Notes: generated by a model from the sequence alone, not told the origin. A stretch of 64,000 bases of DNA from Paramecium pentaurelia (GCA_905183005.1 CAJJDO010000009.1:423891-487890); one strand, 5' to 3'; numbered from the stretch's first letter, positions 25,602 through 37,990 are shown. Numbers and translations are program-made.

Positions 25602-27563
25602 ATGATTGGGAAGAAAGAAATATAAATTTCTAATGCTACAAGAGATAGGGTTGAGGCCTGTAGAATATATATTGAACGTATGATATATTTTATAATTTTT
25701 TAGGCAAATATGCAAAATAAATTGAAGAAGAATAATAATAATTATAAGGGTGGTAACAGTTATCTAAATTAATGGATTCGCTTCATATGAATGCAAAAGA
25801 ATAGGAAATTATAAAAAAAGATATTCTTAAGAAAGAAGCAGAATAAATGAGAAAGAAGTATTAAATTTTCAAAATTGATAGGAGGATAAGATTAAATATT
25901 GAAGATTTTTAACCACTTGCTATTATTGGAAGAGGAGCCTTTGGTGAAGTGAGATTATGTAGACATGTACCATCACAATAGATTGTAGCAGTCAAAAAGA
26001 TGAAGAAACATGAAATGATATATAAAAATTAAATTGGTCATGTTACAAATGAAAGAAAAGTATTAGAAGAAGCAAAAGGCAATAATTGGATAGTAGAAAT
26101 GAAATGTTCATTTTAAGATGAAAAAAATCTATATTTAGTTATGGAATATTTACCAGGTGGAGATTTAATGACATTATTAATGAAAAAAGATATCTTATCA
26201 GAAGCAGAAGCACGGTTTTATATGGCAGAATTAGTTTAAGCAGTATCATCGGTTCATAAACTTGGGTTTATTCATAGAGATTTAAAACCAGATAATATAT
26301 TACTTGATAATAATGGTCATATTAAATTATCTGATTTTGGATTATGTAAAGATGCTGAATTGCATTTTGATAAACCAGTATTTTCTTCAAAATTTAAGTA
26401 GAAATAAACTAGAAGAGAAGTAAAGTATCAATGATTAATCTTATTAGAAAGCATTTTCGACTGTAGGTACTCCTGATTATATTGCTCCTGAAGTATTTTT
26501 ATAATAAGGATATAATGAAACTGTTGATTGGTGGAGTGTAGGAGTAATACTATATGAAATGTTAATTGGATATCCACCATTTTATACTGATGATCCATCA
26601 AATACTTGTTAAAAGATTATTAGATTTTAATAATACTTTACATTTCCAGAAGAACCCAAAATATCTTAATTGGCTAAGGATTTAATTAGTAAACTTGTAT
26701 GTGATACTAATAATCGATTAAAATTTGAATAAATCATAAGACATCCATGGTTTGGTGGATTATCAATACTTAAAATTAGAGAAATGAAAGCTCCTTACAT
26801 ACCAACTGTAAGAAGTGAATTAGATACTAGCAATTTTGATAAATATGAAGAAGAAGAACCTTGGATTATAAAAGGATCTTAAAATAACAAAAAAGAAATG
26901 AATTTTGTTGGATATACATATAAATAAGAGGATTTTGAAGAAAAAAGACCAATTTAAAAAGCATTAGAAGAACTTGAATATTCGAAACCATCAAATTCAA
27001 GAGGAACTACTAAAACTCCTAATTCACCTTTCTAGAGTCCAAATTTATAATTTAAAAGTCCATATAATAAATAAACTCCATCAAATTAATAAATTAAATC
27101 TGTTAGCACTATATAGTCTCCATTTATTAAATAATAAGCAGTATCTCCTATGCCATTAAGCAAAAATTAAATTTAAAAAAAATCATTTTTAAATACAAGA
27201 CTTTAAACAGAATAGAACGAAAGTTTTCATAATATAAATTAATAACATTTATCAACATAAGGAAATTTGAATAATGAAAATACAAATCCAAACGCTAATT
27301 CTCAAAATATTAAAAATTTTATCTATTAAAAAATTTAACAATATACTGTTAACAATTAACAATCTACAAATAATTGCAATATTTAAAAAAGTGTTTAATT
27401 CAATGTAGATTTACAAAAAATAGTTTAAAATCAAAAATTAAAACCAGATAAACCAGATATAGAATAAACAAAAATAAGTAACAATGTTAATTATAATATT
27501 AATGCATTAAAATAAAACATAATGAATTAAATAAGAGCAATTAGTCCTTTAACTAAAAGATGA
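25602..27563 (+). CDS. NDR/LATS-family AGC protein kinase
   Basis: Serine/threonine kinase of the Hippo/MEN-type NDR group, normally activated by MOB and Ste20-like kinases. ATG 25602; introns 25678-25703 (26 nt) and 26420-26447 (28 nt); TGA 27561-27563. The N-terminal regulatory helices (ATRDRVEACRIYIE; AKEQEIIKKDILKKEAEQ) precede LNIEDFQPLAIIGRGAFGEV. Catalytic features are intact: VAVKKMKK, HRDLKPDNILLDNNGH, SDFGLCKD. A basic insert, SSKFKQKQTRRE, lies between DFG and FSTVGTPDYIAPEVF, as in NDR kinases where it is autoinhibitory. The hydrophobic motif is present as MNFVGYTYKQEDFE, close to the canonical NDR form with the regulatory Thr. A long Gln/Asn/Ser-rich C-terminal tail of about 190 aa is extra. 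The upstream frame remains open, so the true start may be earlier. Confidence 0.94.
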
Positions 27564-27726
27564 ACTTATATTAATTTTTATAATAGTTAAATTTATATTA
27601 ATCTACTCAACATTTAATTTCATATAATTAGGAAGATTAGAGAATAATTTGATTTGGGATTAGTAGATTAGAATATGTATTTATACAATTAAAATTTTCA
27701 TTATATATATTTTCAAATTTTTAATA

Positions 27727-28861
27727 ATGTAAGAGTTAACAGAACTTAAAAACTTAGTTATACAATCTCTTGAGGCTAATGGATCTCTTGCTAAGATTAG
27801 AGCTTAAATTAGAGCATCTGTCTTTAATGTAGTTGATTAATAAGAAGGGAATAACAAAAAGCCATCTCCATTTTTCTGGGAAAATAATAAAGCTTAAACA
27901 ATATATGAATTAGGTTGTGGTAGAGACATGTTAGAATTGATAAAGGAATTTTTCCTCTTTTTTGATATGCATTACACAAATTCAATATTTTCAAGGTATT
28001 TACTTGAAATGATTTTTATTAGCGAAAGTAATTTGAAAGATGAAATTAATCGAGAATAAATTGCAAAAAAATTAAATATTGAAGCTAATGATACTACTAA
28101 ACCATTGCTATTTTTCTTATTAAAAAATCGTCATTCAGAGAAATAATAGTAATATATTCATAAAAATTTATTTTAGGGAAGAAAAAGCACCTTAAAAAAT
28201 TGCTTAGCCTACTTAAAAAGAATCATAATTGTAGTAATAACAATAACAATAGTAAAAATAATTATAAGAATAAAAATTATAAGAATAGAAAAAACAAGAG
28301 GAATTGAAAAAATAAGAGGAACTCAAAAGACAAGAAGAATAGAGAAAATAATTATAAGAAGAATAAAAGAAATAGGATGAAATAAAAAAATAGTTAGAAG
28401 AATAAAAGAGATTAGAAGAATAAAAAAAAGAATAGTTAAGAAAATAATCAGAAGAATTGAAAAAATAATAAGAATAATAAAAATAAGAATAATAGAAGTT
28501 AGAGTAATAAAAGAAGGAATAAGAAAAATTAAAAGAATAATAAAAGTAGTAGGAATTATTAAAATAATAATAAGAAAGAGAAAAATAAGAGGCTGCTTAA
28601 AAAAAACCATAACAAAATAAATTTAATAATAGAAATTTTGAAGATGAAAAATATGATAATGAAGATTTAGAGGAACAATTAGAGGGAGAAGTATAATAAT
28701 TATAAATTTAGGATTTGAGGGATTCATAATTGCATTAAGATTAATTTTAAGAATCAGATGAATATATGCAATAATCTTAATCTTAAGGAATTGATATGAC
28801 TGTTGATTCAGCTGCCTTAGAAGAATTTGATTACTTTGAAGAGATTGAAGAAATGGATTGA
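27727..28861 (+). CDS. CEP43: FOP/CEP43-like LisH centrosome/basal-body protein
   Basis: 368-aa protein, one 28-nt intron (28149-28176), TGA 28859-28861. The N-terminus follows FGFR1-oncogene-partner proteins closely: ELKNLVIQSLEANGSLAKIR with IRASVFNVVDQQE, then a LisH-like dimerisation segment LELIKEFFLFFDMHYTNSIF. In animals and ciliates FOP-family proteins anchor centrioles/basal bodies and bind CEP350. After the intron comes an extremely low-complexity Gln/Lys/Glu tract (about 28180-28610), mostly TAA/TAG glutamines, likely a long charged helix, and then an acidic C-terminus (FEDEKYDNEDLEEQLEGE; FDYFEEIEEMD). The start codon is immediately followed by TAA (Gln). Identity to FOP versus the shorter FOPNL/FOR20 is inferred from the long tail; the symbol names the closest animal relative. 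Confidence 0.75.
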
Positions 28862-28904
28862 AATTTTGAATTGATAAATATGCAAATATATTAAATTTTA
28901 TTTT

Positions 28905-29771
28905 ATGTTGCAAAATTTAAATGTTCCACCTTTGTTTTCTATTAATAGAGAAGAGATACTTAAACCTGTTCAATAAGCATAGGTAGAGCAGGTACCAACC
29001 AAATAAACTGTTGAAATAAAAGAAATTGATTTAAATACACCAAATAAAACTTTATATATCAATAGATTAAATGAGAAAGTGACAGCAGAAGAAATGAGAT
29101 AAACATTATATGCATTATTTTCATAAAGTGGAAAAGTGCTTGATATAATTGTCAAGAAAAATATTTTAATGAGAGGATAGGCTTTTATTTTAATGGAAGA
29201 TGAAGAATCAGCAATAAAAGCTTAAAAAGCATTTCATAATACTTAATTGTATGATAAAGTTATGGTAAGACTAAGTTTGATGATTAGAAAGTGAATTTTG
29301 CTAAAGAAAAATCATACTATATTTCAAAAGGAGATTATGAAGAAAAAGAGAAGTTGCCTATGAGTGATAAAATAAAAGAACATAAAAAGAGAATTCAAGA
29401 TAAAAGATAAAGAGAAATGTTCAATTAAAAATAATAAAGAGAAGCACCAACTATATCTATGCCTTTAACAGTGAATTAAGTTTACACTGGAGCTAGCAAT
29501 AAATTAAAAGTATTATTATATATTTAATTCTTCGATTCCAAATTAACCAAATAAAGTCTTATTTGTTGAAGGATTGCATTTAGTTGACTTTGTTAACTTA
29601 GAACAGCATTTTAGAAATTTTTATGGGTTTAGAGAGTTTAGAGGAATCAAACCAAAAGGTGTGGCCTTTGTAGAATTTGAAGACGAATTATAGGCAACTC
29701 ATTGTTTGAATGAATTAAATGCGACCTAATTTGAAGAAGTCACATTATAAATAAGTTATCAGAAGAAATGA
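28905..29771 (+). CDS. U1A/U2B''-like spliceosomal protein with two RRMs
   Basis: snRNP protein that binds U1 or U2 snRNA stem-loops; in many non-vertebrates one protein does both. After a 44-residue leader, the first RRM has NKTLYINRLNEKVTAEEM (RNP2 YINRLN) and MRGQAFILMED (RNP1), a close U1A/U2B'' match. A 23-nt intron follows VM (near 29264-29286). After a Lys-rich linker a 22-nt intron (29471-29492, GTG...GAG) restores the frame. The second RRM has KVLFVEGLHLVDFVNLEQHF and RGIKPKGVAFVEFEDE. TGA 29769-29771. The second intron has a less usual 3' end (GAG) and is my inference from frame. The gene lies 43 bases after the FOP-like gene on the same strand. Confidence 0.88.
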
Positions 29772-29953
29772 GAAAATATTTATCAAAATTACAAAAAATG
29801 AATTTTACATATTAAAATTTTGTTCATGTACTTTCAATCTAAACAAAAACAAAAATCGGAGTCATTAAAATGCTTATGACAATTGAGTTTGTTTAAAATG
29901 TTGCATTGTGTTTTCCAAAACATGGGTGGCAGTAACTCAAATATGAAGATAAG

Positions 29954-32900
29954 ATGTTAAGCAGCATCCAATAATTAACTAATTATTTACTTTTTTTAAA
30001 TAGAAATACTACTGAATACTTATTTGAAGTTTTCATTATCTCGCTTTCATTAATCTATTTTATATTGCTAATCTTATACTTTCATTTCCCAAAATCACAA
30101 AAAGTTTCTTAATTAATTACCATAACTTTAAATATTTTCTAAAAGATTTTTAGAATTCCACTTATTGTTATTTACATAGAATTTATGAATCATCACTCAA
30201 ATAGCTTTTTGGAAATTACTATAACTCTTTTGATTTTTGTTGTATTTTTGATATTTTTAATTGCAACTACATATTTTTAAAGAGATATAGCAATCAATTT
30301 TAGTAAGATTTATTTCCCTCTTAATCAATTTTATACACCATATTTATAGGTAATATATATCTTAGATTTAATAAGAATTCTTATATTTGTAATCATGAAT
30401 ACATAAACTGGGTTAATCATATTTTATATACTGACTATAATCACTAAAATTATCGCTCAATATCATAATATTTTATAATAAAATGATCCAGAAAACTTTA
30501 ATTAAGGTCTAATATTTTGCAATTTAATCATTTCAGTTTTTCTATTATTAGGATTAAGTAATAAAATCAATGAAAATTTAATTTTTAATTTATTACTTTA
30601 CTCAATGACATTAGTGTTCTATTTATCAATTCAAATTGATTTATTTTAATTTATTAAATCAAATAATATAGTTCATGTTATAGAGAATAAGCTTTAATTA
30701 AATTTTAATCAATTTTTTTTAAAATAAGTTGTTTAATTAAAATCAGATAATGCGGTATATATTAATTTTATTAAATAAATAATTCAAAATGAAATACAAT
30801 AAAATCATTATTTATAGAATGAGACTAATGCTTTAATTTTGTTTGATTATTTAACAAAAAATTAGTAAAGTTACTTTTAAGCATTGTTTATCCTTAATAA
30901 ATTTGAGTGCTAATAAATGAAATTATCTTTTTTTTATAAGATTTATAGTCAATTATTTAAAAATTCTATTTAGAATGAAATAATGAGAGTGAATAAATCT
31001 ACTTTAATGATATAATAATTAAATAGAGATCTCTTGATTGAAATAGAATATTAAAAGAGATTTTCTGACATTCTTAACAAATAAATAAATCTTTATAATA
31101 ATTTAATCTAAGGTAGTAAAGGTTTTGCTGAAACAGAAAATAAAATCATATAAGTTTCATAATCAATTTTAAATACTGAGAAATGGCTTATTAAAAATAA
31201 AATTCAAAATAATCATACAAATATCATTTATTTAAAAATCTAAATTAGTTTTAGTTCTATAATTATGTAAAATTATGTACAAGTATTTAAATTATTAAAT
31301 TTAGGCATTAAAATTAAAAAAAATAATTAAAAAGATATTAGAAAATGATCATAAAACATTAGAAGCCCTATAGATAATGAAAAGTAAAGCATTTGTGATT
31401 ACAGTAAGTATGATTAAATAGAAAGGTATAATTTTGAATGTTAATAAATCTATGCTCTAATTCTTTGGATATAATAAGGACTTTAAATTAGAGATTTTGG
31501 AATAATTAATGCCTGAAGCAATATAACCATTTCATAGTTAATTTATAGAAAGATTCCTTTAAAGAAATTCATTGAAAAACCATTATCTTTAAAATTCACT
31601 TGAAGTTCTTTAGCAATAAGAAAATGGAAAAATTTAATGTTTAGAAATTAATTTTACTATTAGTAATGATAAGTCAGATTTTAGCTTAATTTCTCTACTA
31701 AAAAAAGTTAATTAAGATAAAGGATATATATTATTTGATTCTTCAGGAAAAATTACTGGTATGAATGATTACTTAGAATAATTTAATGGATTATATTCTT
31801 AAATGAAGCAATATAATTATATTTAATATTTCTCAACTGATTTGTTTTATATTATTCAAAATAATGAATATCTAAATGAAAAAGAAATAACTTTTATTTA
31901 AAGGTTGAATATTTATAAAATTGATAAACAATATCAAAATTTTATATAATCCTAGGTCAAATTCAATAACTAAAATAATACACCTAATTTAGATTATATA
32001 ATTGTTTCAGATAGATCAGATTAATATTAATTATTAAGTTAGAAGATTAATTATTCAAATCATGATACATTTTAATTTGATTTTTTGGATCCTTAATTAT
32101 AAGAAAAATTAATTTAAATTATTAATTTGAATATAGTAATATATTGATTATTAATTTCTAGACAGAAAATGATGTGGCATTGAAATGTAAGGTAAAACTA
32201 TCAAAAATAGAATTAAAAGGGAATATAATATAGTATTAATTAGAATTGATACCATTAGAAGCAAAATTAGAAAATGAGGAAGTTGAGAATAATAATGATG
32301 AAATACTTTAATTAGAAAATATTAAAGCCAAATCATAAAATGATGTTAGTATTGTTGGTTCAGAATAAAAAGGATAGTATATTTTACATGATATATTACT
32401 TAAATAATCCAGCAGTTAACCATTCATCTCTATTTACTTTTATAAAATAATATTAGTAATTTAAGTAGTTTTATTTATGATAATTCAAATTAATTAAATA
32501 GATATTGATTTTAATACAAATTTAAAATACTCTTAATATATAAAGGCACCTTTGTAAATTAATCAATTTTATAACAAAGCTTTTAATTTTGGATTTAACC
32601 AGATAATATATCAAAAGTTAAATTAATCGGAGTATTTAAATAATTCCTTTTCTCAAGATAAATAAATTAATTTATAAATACTTCGATCTAATTTTGGAAA
32701 ACTATATTCTGATTTAGTGAATATTGATTAGAATTATAATTAACCTTAATATAACATAACATTATTGAAAAATTAAATAACTTTTAATAATTAGGCCTCT
32801 TTTTCAATTATATTGAGAGAAAATACAATAGCCTTATTATCATATTCAAAAGAAACACTAGAATATTAAAAATCATTGTTATTTTTTAGAGTAAATATAA

Positions 32901-34246
32901 TATAAGCATATGAGAATACTATTTATTTAATTGATGAATTTACATCCATTTTAAATGATTATTCTACAAATATATTGGTATTTTGGTAAACTATTTTAAT
33001 TATATAAATAATTTTATTTATTGTACCTTTAATTATCAATATAAGAAATTGGTATAAATTTGAAAAAAGACATAAATATTTAGTATAAATAATATCAAGG
33101 ATTAGTGAAGATTAAGCATCTAAATTAGTAGAGATAAAATAATAATAAATATCATATTCAGAAACAGAAAAATAATAAATTAATGTGAATCATTCTTATT
33201 ATACTTGTAAATCTCCTTTAAGATTAATGCAATCTACTAAATATTAATCTTACTAAAACCTTCGTTAGAGAGATACATAGTTATTATATGAGAAAATATA
33301 AAATAAATCATTTAGTATTACAATGAAGTTAGGAGTTGCTTTATTTTTTTATATAGCATTAGTTGCATTTGTATCTTTTGGTTATTTTTAAATAGAAAAT
33401 AGTGAATCTCACCATAGGCCAATAGAAAATTTAATCAAAACATATGTTAAATTTGAAGTTCAACTTGGTTATTTGTTATCTTTTGCTGCCATTTTAAAAG
33501 GGCAACATATATATGAAGAATAATTAGGTAAAATTAATGATCCTGAGATTGGAGATTTTAGAAATTACTTTTAAGATGATAAAGTTCCAAAATACTTTTA
33601 AAATATATCTTAAAGTTATTAAAAAAAAATAATATCTATATTTTCATCAATAATATTAAGTGATTATATTGATGAAAATGATAAGTCAGAATTATATGAT
33701 CTTTATAAAGGTGATTTCTGTGATTATTTATAAGATATATTACCATTTTGCAATATTACTATCCCTTTGAATCAATTTGATATGATTTATGGTTGGTTTT
33801 ATCCTTATGAGAATAATTCAGAAATTCTAAGAAAAGGTATAATTGGTTTTATTAGTAATTTGGATTCATTATTTAAAAATGATTTTGAGATAGAAATTTC
33901 ATAAGGAATATATTAATTGAATATCTCAAATGATATTTATTATTATAAGGAATATAACAATCTTGTAATTTAATATTTTTTTAATATTTCATAAGGATTT
34001 GAATTATTTTATGATAAGATTGATATAATATCATAAAATCTTATAATAGAAAAGAAATAGAATATATTAGTATACTTTTATACATTTGGTTTAACATTTT
34101 TGCTTGTATATATTATCATTACAGTAATACAAATAATTTATGCACAAAGAAGATACAAAAATTGTATTTTAGGACTTGTTACTTTAACTGAGGATTTATT
34201 AAATGATAAAACTAACCTTAGTTTATTGAAGAAATTAAGTAAATGA
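29954..34246 (+). CDS. Multi-pass membrane protein with PAS-like core (ciliate family)
   Basis: About 1410 aa. ATG 29954 gives MLSSIQQLTNYLLFLNRN, running straight into hydrophobic segments (VFIISLSLIYFILLILYF and several more to about 30660). Introns at 31277-31304 (28 nt) and 32136-32161 (26 nt) both restore frame. Then a PAS-like domain, INVNKSMLQFFGYNKDFKLE-type spacing near 31430-31560 with MPEAIQPFHSQFIERFL, and a second FDSSGKITGMNDYLEQF near 31735. The C-terminal half has further membrane helices (VVLFMIIQI; TILIIQIILFIVPLIINI; ALFFYIALVAFVSFGYF; LTFLLVYIIITVIQII). It ends TLTEDLLNDKTNLSLLKKLSK. A paralogue of the gene at 18847-25116: same order of TM block, PAS core, TM block and a similar end. 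The function of this large ciliate family is not known to me; a membrane sensor is a guess. Confidence 0.78.
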
Positions 34247-34339
34247 AATTTATAATTTATTTTTAATGATGAATTTATTTTATTTATATAACTTTTATAT
34301 TTATTTATTTTCATTTTAAATAATCAGTTAAGAATAATA

Positions 34340-35368
34340 ATGAGTACAGTTCAAATGAAATAACACATAAACTTCTTAAGAAAAGCTGTTGGTGAAATAA
34401 AGGATAGCACTTAAGAAAGAATAACTTAAATATCTACAGAAGTTTAATTTAATTCTCAAGATAATAAAGAATTTAATGATTTAATCAATGAAATTAAATA
34501 AGACACTTTAAGAAAATTGCATGCATTTTATGAATTAAAAGTTAATAATAAGACAAATGTATATTAATAAGAATTATCTAATTGTTCAAATAATTATTCA
34601 GAATTATAATAATAAGTGTTAGAACACTAAGAAATAGTAAAAGAAAAAATAAATTAGAATTTATAAAAGGTATTATATATATTGAAATTAGAGAGAATAA
34701 TATGATAAATTGGCAATTAGAATGGTTCTCAATTATGAAAGACTAAAATTATACAAAAAATATTATAAATCACTTAAATAGTATGCAACAAGAAAGAGAA
34801 ATAGTAGATAAGCAAAATTTAATGCATATTAAAAATATTAGTTAGGATTATAAACTAAAGTATTTTATTATTGGAGAAGTACATGTCATAAAACTGGATA
34901 TTAAACTATGCTTATTAATTAGTCTGCCAAAGAAATTAAAAATATTCAATCATGTAAATAATTTAAAAATTAATGTAGAATTTATTGATATTGTTAAAAT
35001 TTTAAAAGCTAAAATAGCTGAAACTGAAGAATAAATTTAAATTAAAAAAAATGCTAAAGCAGAGTTTTCATATAATTTGAGTAGAAATCTTCTTAAAACC
35101 ATTAGCAATTTATCTATGGAAGTTATGTCTCTTCATTAAGTTACTATAAAAGGTAAAAAATGTAAATAAAATATTAGATAATTAGATTAATAATGATGAA
35201 AATACTAAATTTTTAAAGGAAGTTAATGGTTTGATTTAATCAAAATTAAATAGTATTTAATAATTTAAAGAAAAACTAAAATCAGCTGAAGAACCAGCAT
35301 CATCAGAGACTCTTAAGAAGAATAAACAATCCATTTAATTTGATCTTTAAAATTAGTCAAGAAAATGA
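34340..35368 (+). CDS. Coiled-coil protein, possibly basal-body related
   Basis: About 317 aa, ATG 34340, TGA 35366-35368, with three mini-introns (near 34669, 34955 and 35152; 22-25 nt) each restoring frame. The N-terminus is MSTVQMKQHINFLRKAVG, followed by Gln/Glu-rich helices, a basic aromatic stretch (RLKLYKKYYKSLKQYATRKR; VFYYWRSTCHKTGY) and a second coiled coil ending in SSETLKKNKQSIQFDLQNQS. The spaced Trp/Tyr-Arg positions resemble centrin-binding repeats of SFI1/POC5-type proteins, but only one or two units are visible, so this is a weak suggestion. No catalytic motif. It lies 93 bases downstream of the membrane-protein gene on the same strand. Confidence 0.62.
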
Positions 35369-35454
35369 TTAATATATATATAAATTATCTATTCAAAATA
35401 TCTTTAAGCTTTCAATTAAAAATTATTTAATTATTAGATTTGAAATTTAAAGAA

Positions 35455-35694
35455 ATGGGAATATGTAATGCTAAGAAACCAATAAGAGGAGAGTTGTCCC
35501 ATATATGTGAAAAGGTTAAAGAAAATCCTAAATCTGAAAAAATTTTAAGAGAAATGAAAGAAAACAACGATAATCTGAATCCTTTCAAGAATCCAATTCT
35601 AACGAGAAGATTACATTCCATTTCTGTTTAATAATCATTTCAATAAACACTCTAATAAACAATTAATTCTAAAACAACAGACCAAAATCCTTGA
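35455..35694 (+). CDS. Small 79-aa protein with N-myristoylation-type start
   Basis: ATG 35455 to TGA 35692-35694, intronless. It begins MGICNAKKP, a Gly2 start with Cys4 that would suit N-myristoylation plus palmitoylation, followed by a charged region (HICEKVKENPKSEKILREMK) and a Gln/Thr-rich tail. Codon choice (TAA/TAG Gln late in the frame) and base composition are like neighbouring genes. A shorter minus-strand frame in the same place has no features. The family is unknown to me; it could be a small membrane-tethered adaptor. It converges on the kinase gene at 35904-37586. Confidence 0.5.
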
Positions 35695-35903
35695 TTTTAT
35701 TGATTCTTATTTATTAATATTAAAAATGAATATTTACAACTGATCTCATTCATGCCTTAAAATAAAAGTCATTTTATTAATTATTTTATTACAATCTTTC
35801 AATTTTCTTATAAGGTAGATATAAAAAAGAAAATGGTGAATAAATAAAAATTACTGAATAAATTAATTATAATTCTAATTATAAATATTTAATGATATTT
35901 TAT

Positions 35904-37586
35904 TCATTTTTCATCTTCCTCTTCTATTGCATCACCTTTTTGAAATTATTAAATAACTTTTTCCATTTAAGGACTTTAAGCATTTTCATCATGATCGAAT
36001 TCTGTAGTATTAAATTTTTACATTATCTTTTATTAATTAGATTAGACAGGTCGAAATGCATTATCTTATGTTACAAAAGATCCTTTATTTTCAAGTTTGT
36101 CTTATGGACTACCTTTTATTTTATCATTAGGAAATTCAGTAGTCAAAGCTTTACCACTAGAAGAGAACATTTATTTTTTTTAATTAGCTGTTAATTTTGA
36201 AGGTCCTTGTATTCCTTAAGCTTAAAAACATGATACAAAAAATGGATCTTATAAACATTAAGCAGCACTAATCCTTTAATTAGGCTCTTTCTCTAACATT
36301 TTCTAAATTAAAGCCTATATATATATATTATTAATTTTTAATATATTACAGTGATAGAATGATCAACTTTTTTCATTTGCAAAGGAGTTAAATCAATTTT
36401 ACATTATTTATTTAATTTTAAAACTAAATTAAATCCAACACCTGGAAAAAGATCTTTACCTGTCAATCTTAAATAAATTTAAATTAAATACAATTTAAAG
36501 AAGATTACTCCTGCACTAAAAACATCACATACTTTATCATATTTAATAGTTTTATCTACTAAATTAGCTATCTCAGGAGCAACATAACCTGGTGTACCAC
36601 ATTTAGGAAATAAATATCTATATTTATTAATATTAATTTTATACTTATCAATATTACAATATGTAGCTAATCCAAAATCAACAATTTTTAAAGAATTCAA
36701 ATCTCCTTTTTTTAATAACATAATATTTTCAGGTTTTAGATCTCTATGCATAATTTATTTTTCATGCATATATTCTATACCTGTTAGAATTTGCTTTGCC
36801 ATAAGTGATAATGAATACCCACATTACATTTCTAACAATATCTTCTGGAAATCCATTTTTATGATTGTTTAATTCATCATGCAAACTTCTACCTTCTAAC
36901 AAATCCATCACCATATAAAATGTATTATCTCCTTCATAAACTGCATGTAATTTAATAAACGAAGGATGATCAAGTGTATTATTAATTGAAATTTCTTGAA
37001 ACATAGATTCCTTTGATTTAAAAAAATATAGTACAATTCCATTTTCTGTTTCATTTACATAAGATTTATCAACACATTTAGCTGCATAATATAATTCAGT
37101 ATTTTTATGTCTAACAAGAAGAACCCTTGAAGAAGCTCCTTTTCCCAAAGTTTATAATGGTGTATAGAAGTCTTAAATCCTTTAAAATATGATTTTATTT
37201 CTCAAATGCTCTTTAAGTATTGTAAGAGTCTTCTCATCACTATAAAATGTTGTTATTTTAGCTACATGATTTTCTTTAATTTATTTAACCTATAAAAAAA
37301 TATGATTTTTAATCACTTATTAAAATTTGAATGACACTATTTTATAATGCTTCTTCCCATTCAGATTATCTTCTTCTACTTCCCATTTAATGTGGGTTTA
37401 CAATTGGATTGGTAAAGAATACTTAGATACTTATGAATTTTCCTAAAATGTAAATTTTCAGTTAAACTATTCTACCTTGTACAAATCTAATCTTTCAGGC
37501 TTAAGCACTCCAATATATTTTTTATTTCCATTCTTCCCTTTTCGAAAACACTCAAATTAATACACAATTTGTGGTTCAATTTACAT
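35904..37586 (-). CDS. Serine/threonine protein kinase with N-terminal PH-like region
   Basis: ATG 37584-37586 to TGA 35904-35906. About 170 N-terminal residues precede the kinase and look like a PH-type beta domain (VYQFECFRKGKNGNKKYIGV, then HIKWEVEEDNLNGKKHYKIV), an arrangement common in ciliate kinases. Catalytic domain: LGKGASSRVLLVRHK; AAKCVDKS; after a 34-nt intron near 36808-36841 the helix QILTGIEYMHEKQ, then MHRDLKPENIMLL; VDFGLATY; CGTPGYVAPEIA; DVFSAGVIFF. All key residues (Lys, HRD, DFG) are present. A 35-nt intron splits the end of the domain (near 36315-36349). The tail is Gln/Ser-rich and ends acidic (GDAIEEEDEK). By sequence it is CAMK-like; no calmodulin-binding segment is obvious. 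Other mini-introns lie near 37470 and 37285. Confidence 0.86.
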
Positions 37587-37990
37587 TGCCAGAAATATTT
37601 TAAGATGTATTTAAAAAGTTAAAACAATAAAAATTAATGACAATATTTAATCCAAATAAAATGATTAGGAATACAATTTATTTTCTTATTTTTAATGAAT
37701 TATATATTTCATTCTATATAAATAAAATACTCATTTTTTTAGACTTCTAATTATAATAGCTTTATGTGTATTCTAAATGAATTTATATAAATATTGGATT
37801 ATTACATAACCCAAAAAGAATTATTTATAGAATGAAAGTAAAATTTTAATATTAAAATTAAACATTTTTAGAATAAATTAAATTGAAACGATATAATTAT
37901 TTTGATATTATCTTATATAATCTATATGTTAGTTTATTTTTATTGATGTTGAGATAATAAATATAAAATATTATAATTAATTAGTTCTAA
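37587..37990. other. Intergenic, nothing recognised
   Basis: About 400 AT-rich bases between two minus-strand genes. It should contain the promoter of the kinase gene; no coding or structured signal seen. Confidence 0.5.

Noticed and set aside
28323..28913. Minus-strand hydrophobic ORFs resembling membrane proteins
   Set aside because: Antisense to the Gln/Lys/Glu tract and acidic tail of the FOP-like gene; Ile/Leu/Phe richness is simply the complement of AT-rich Lys/Gln codons.
35892..36194. Plus-strand 100-codon ORF rich in Phe/Ile
   Set aside because: Antisense to the C-terminal tail of the kinase gene at 35904-37586, whose splicing and motifs are convincing.
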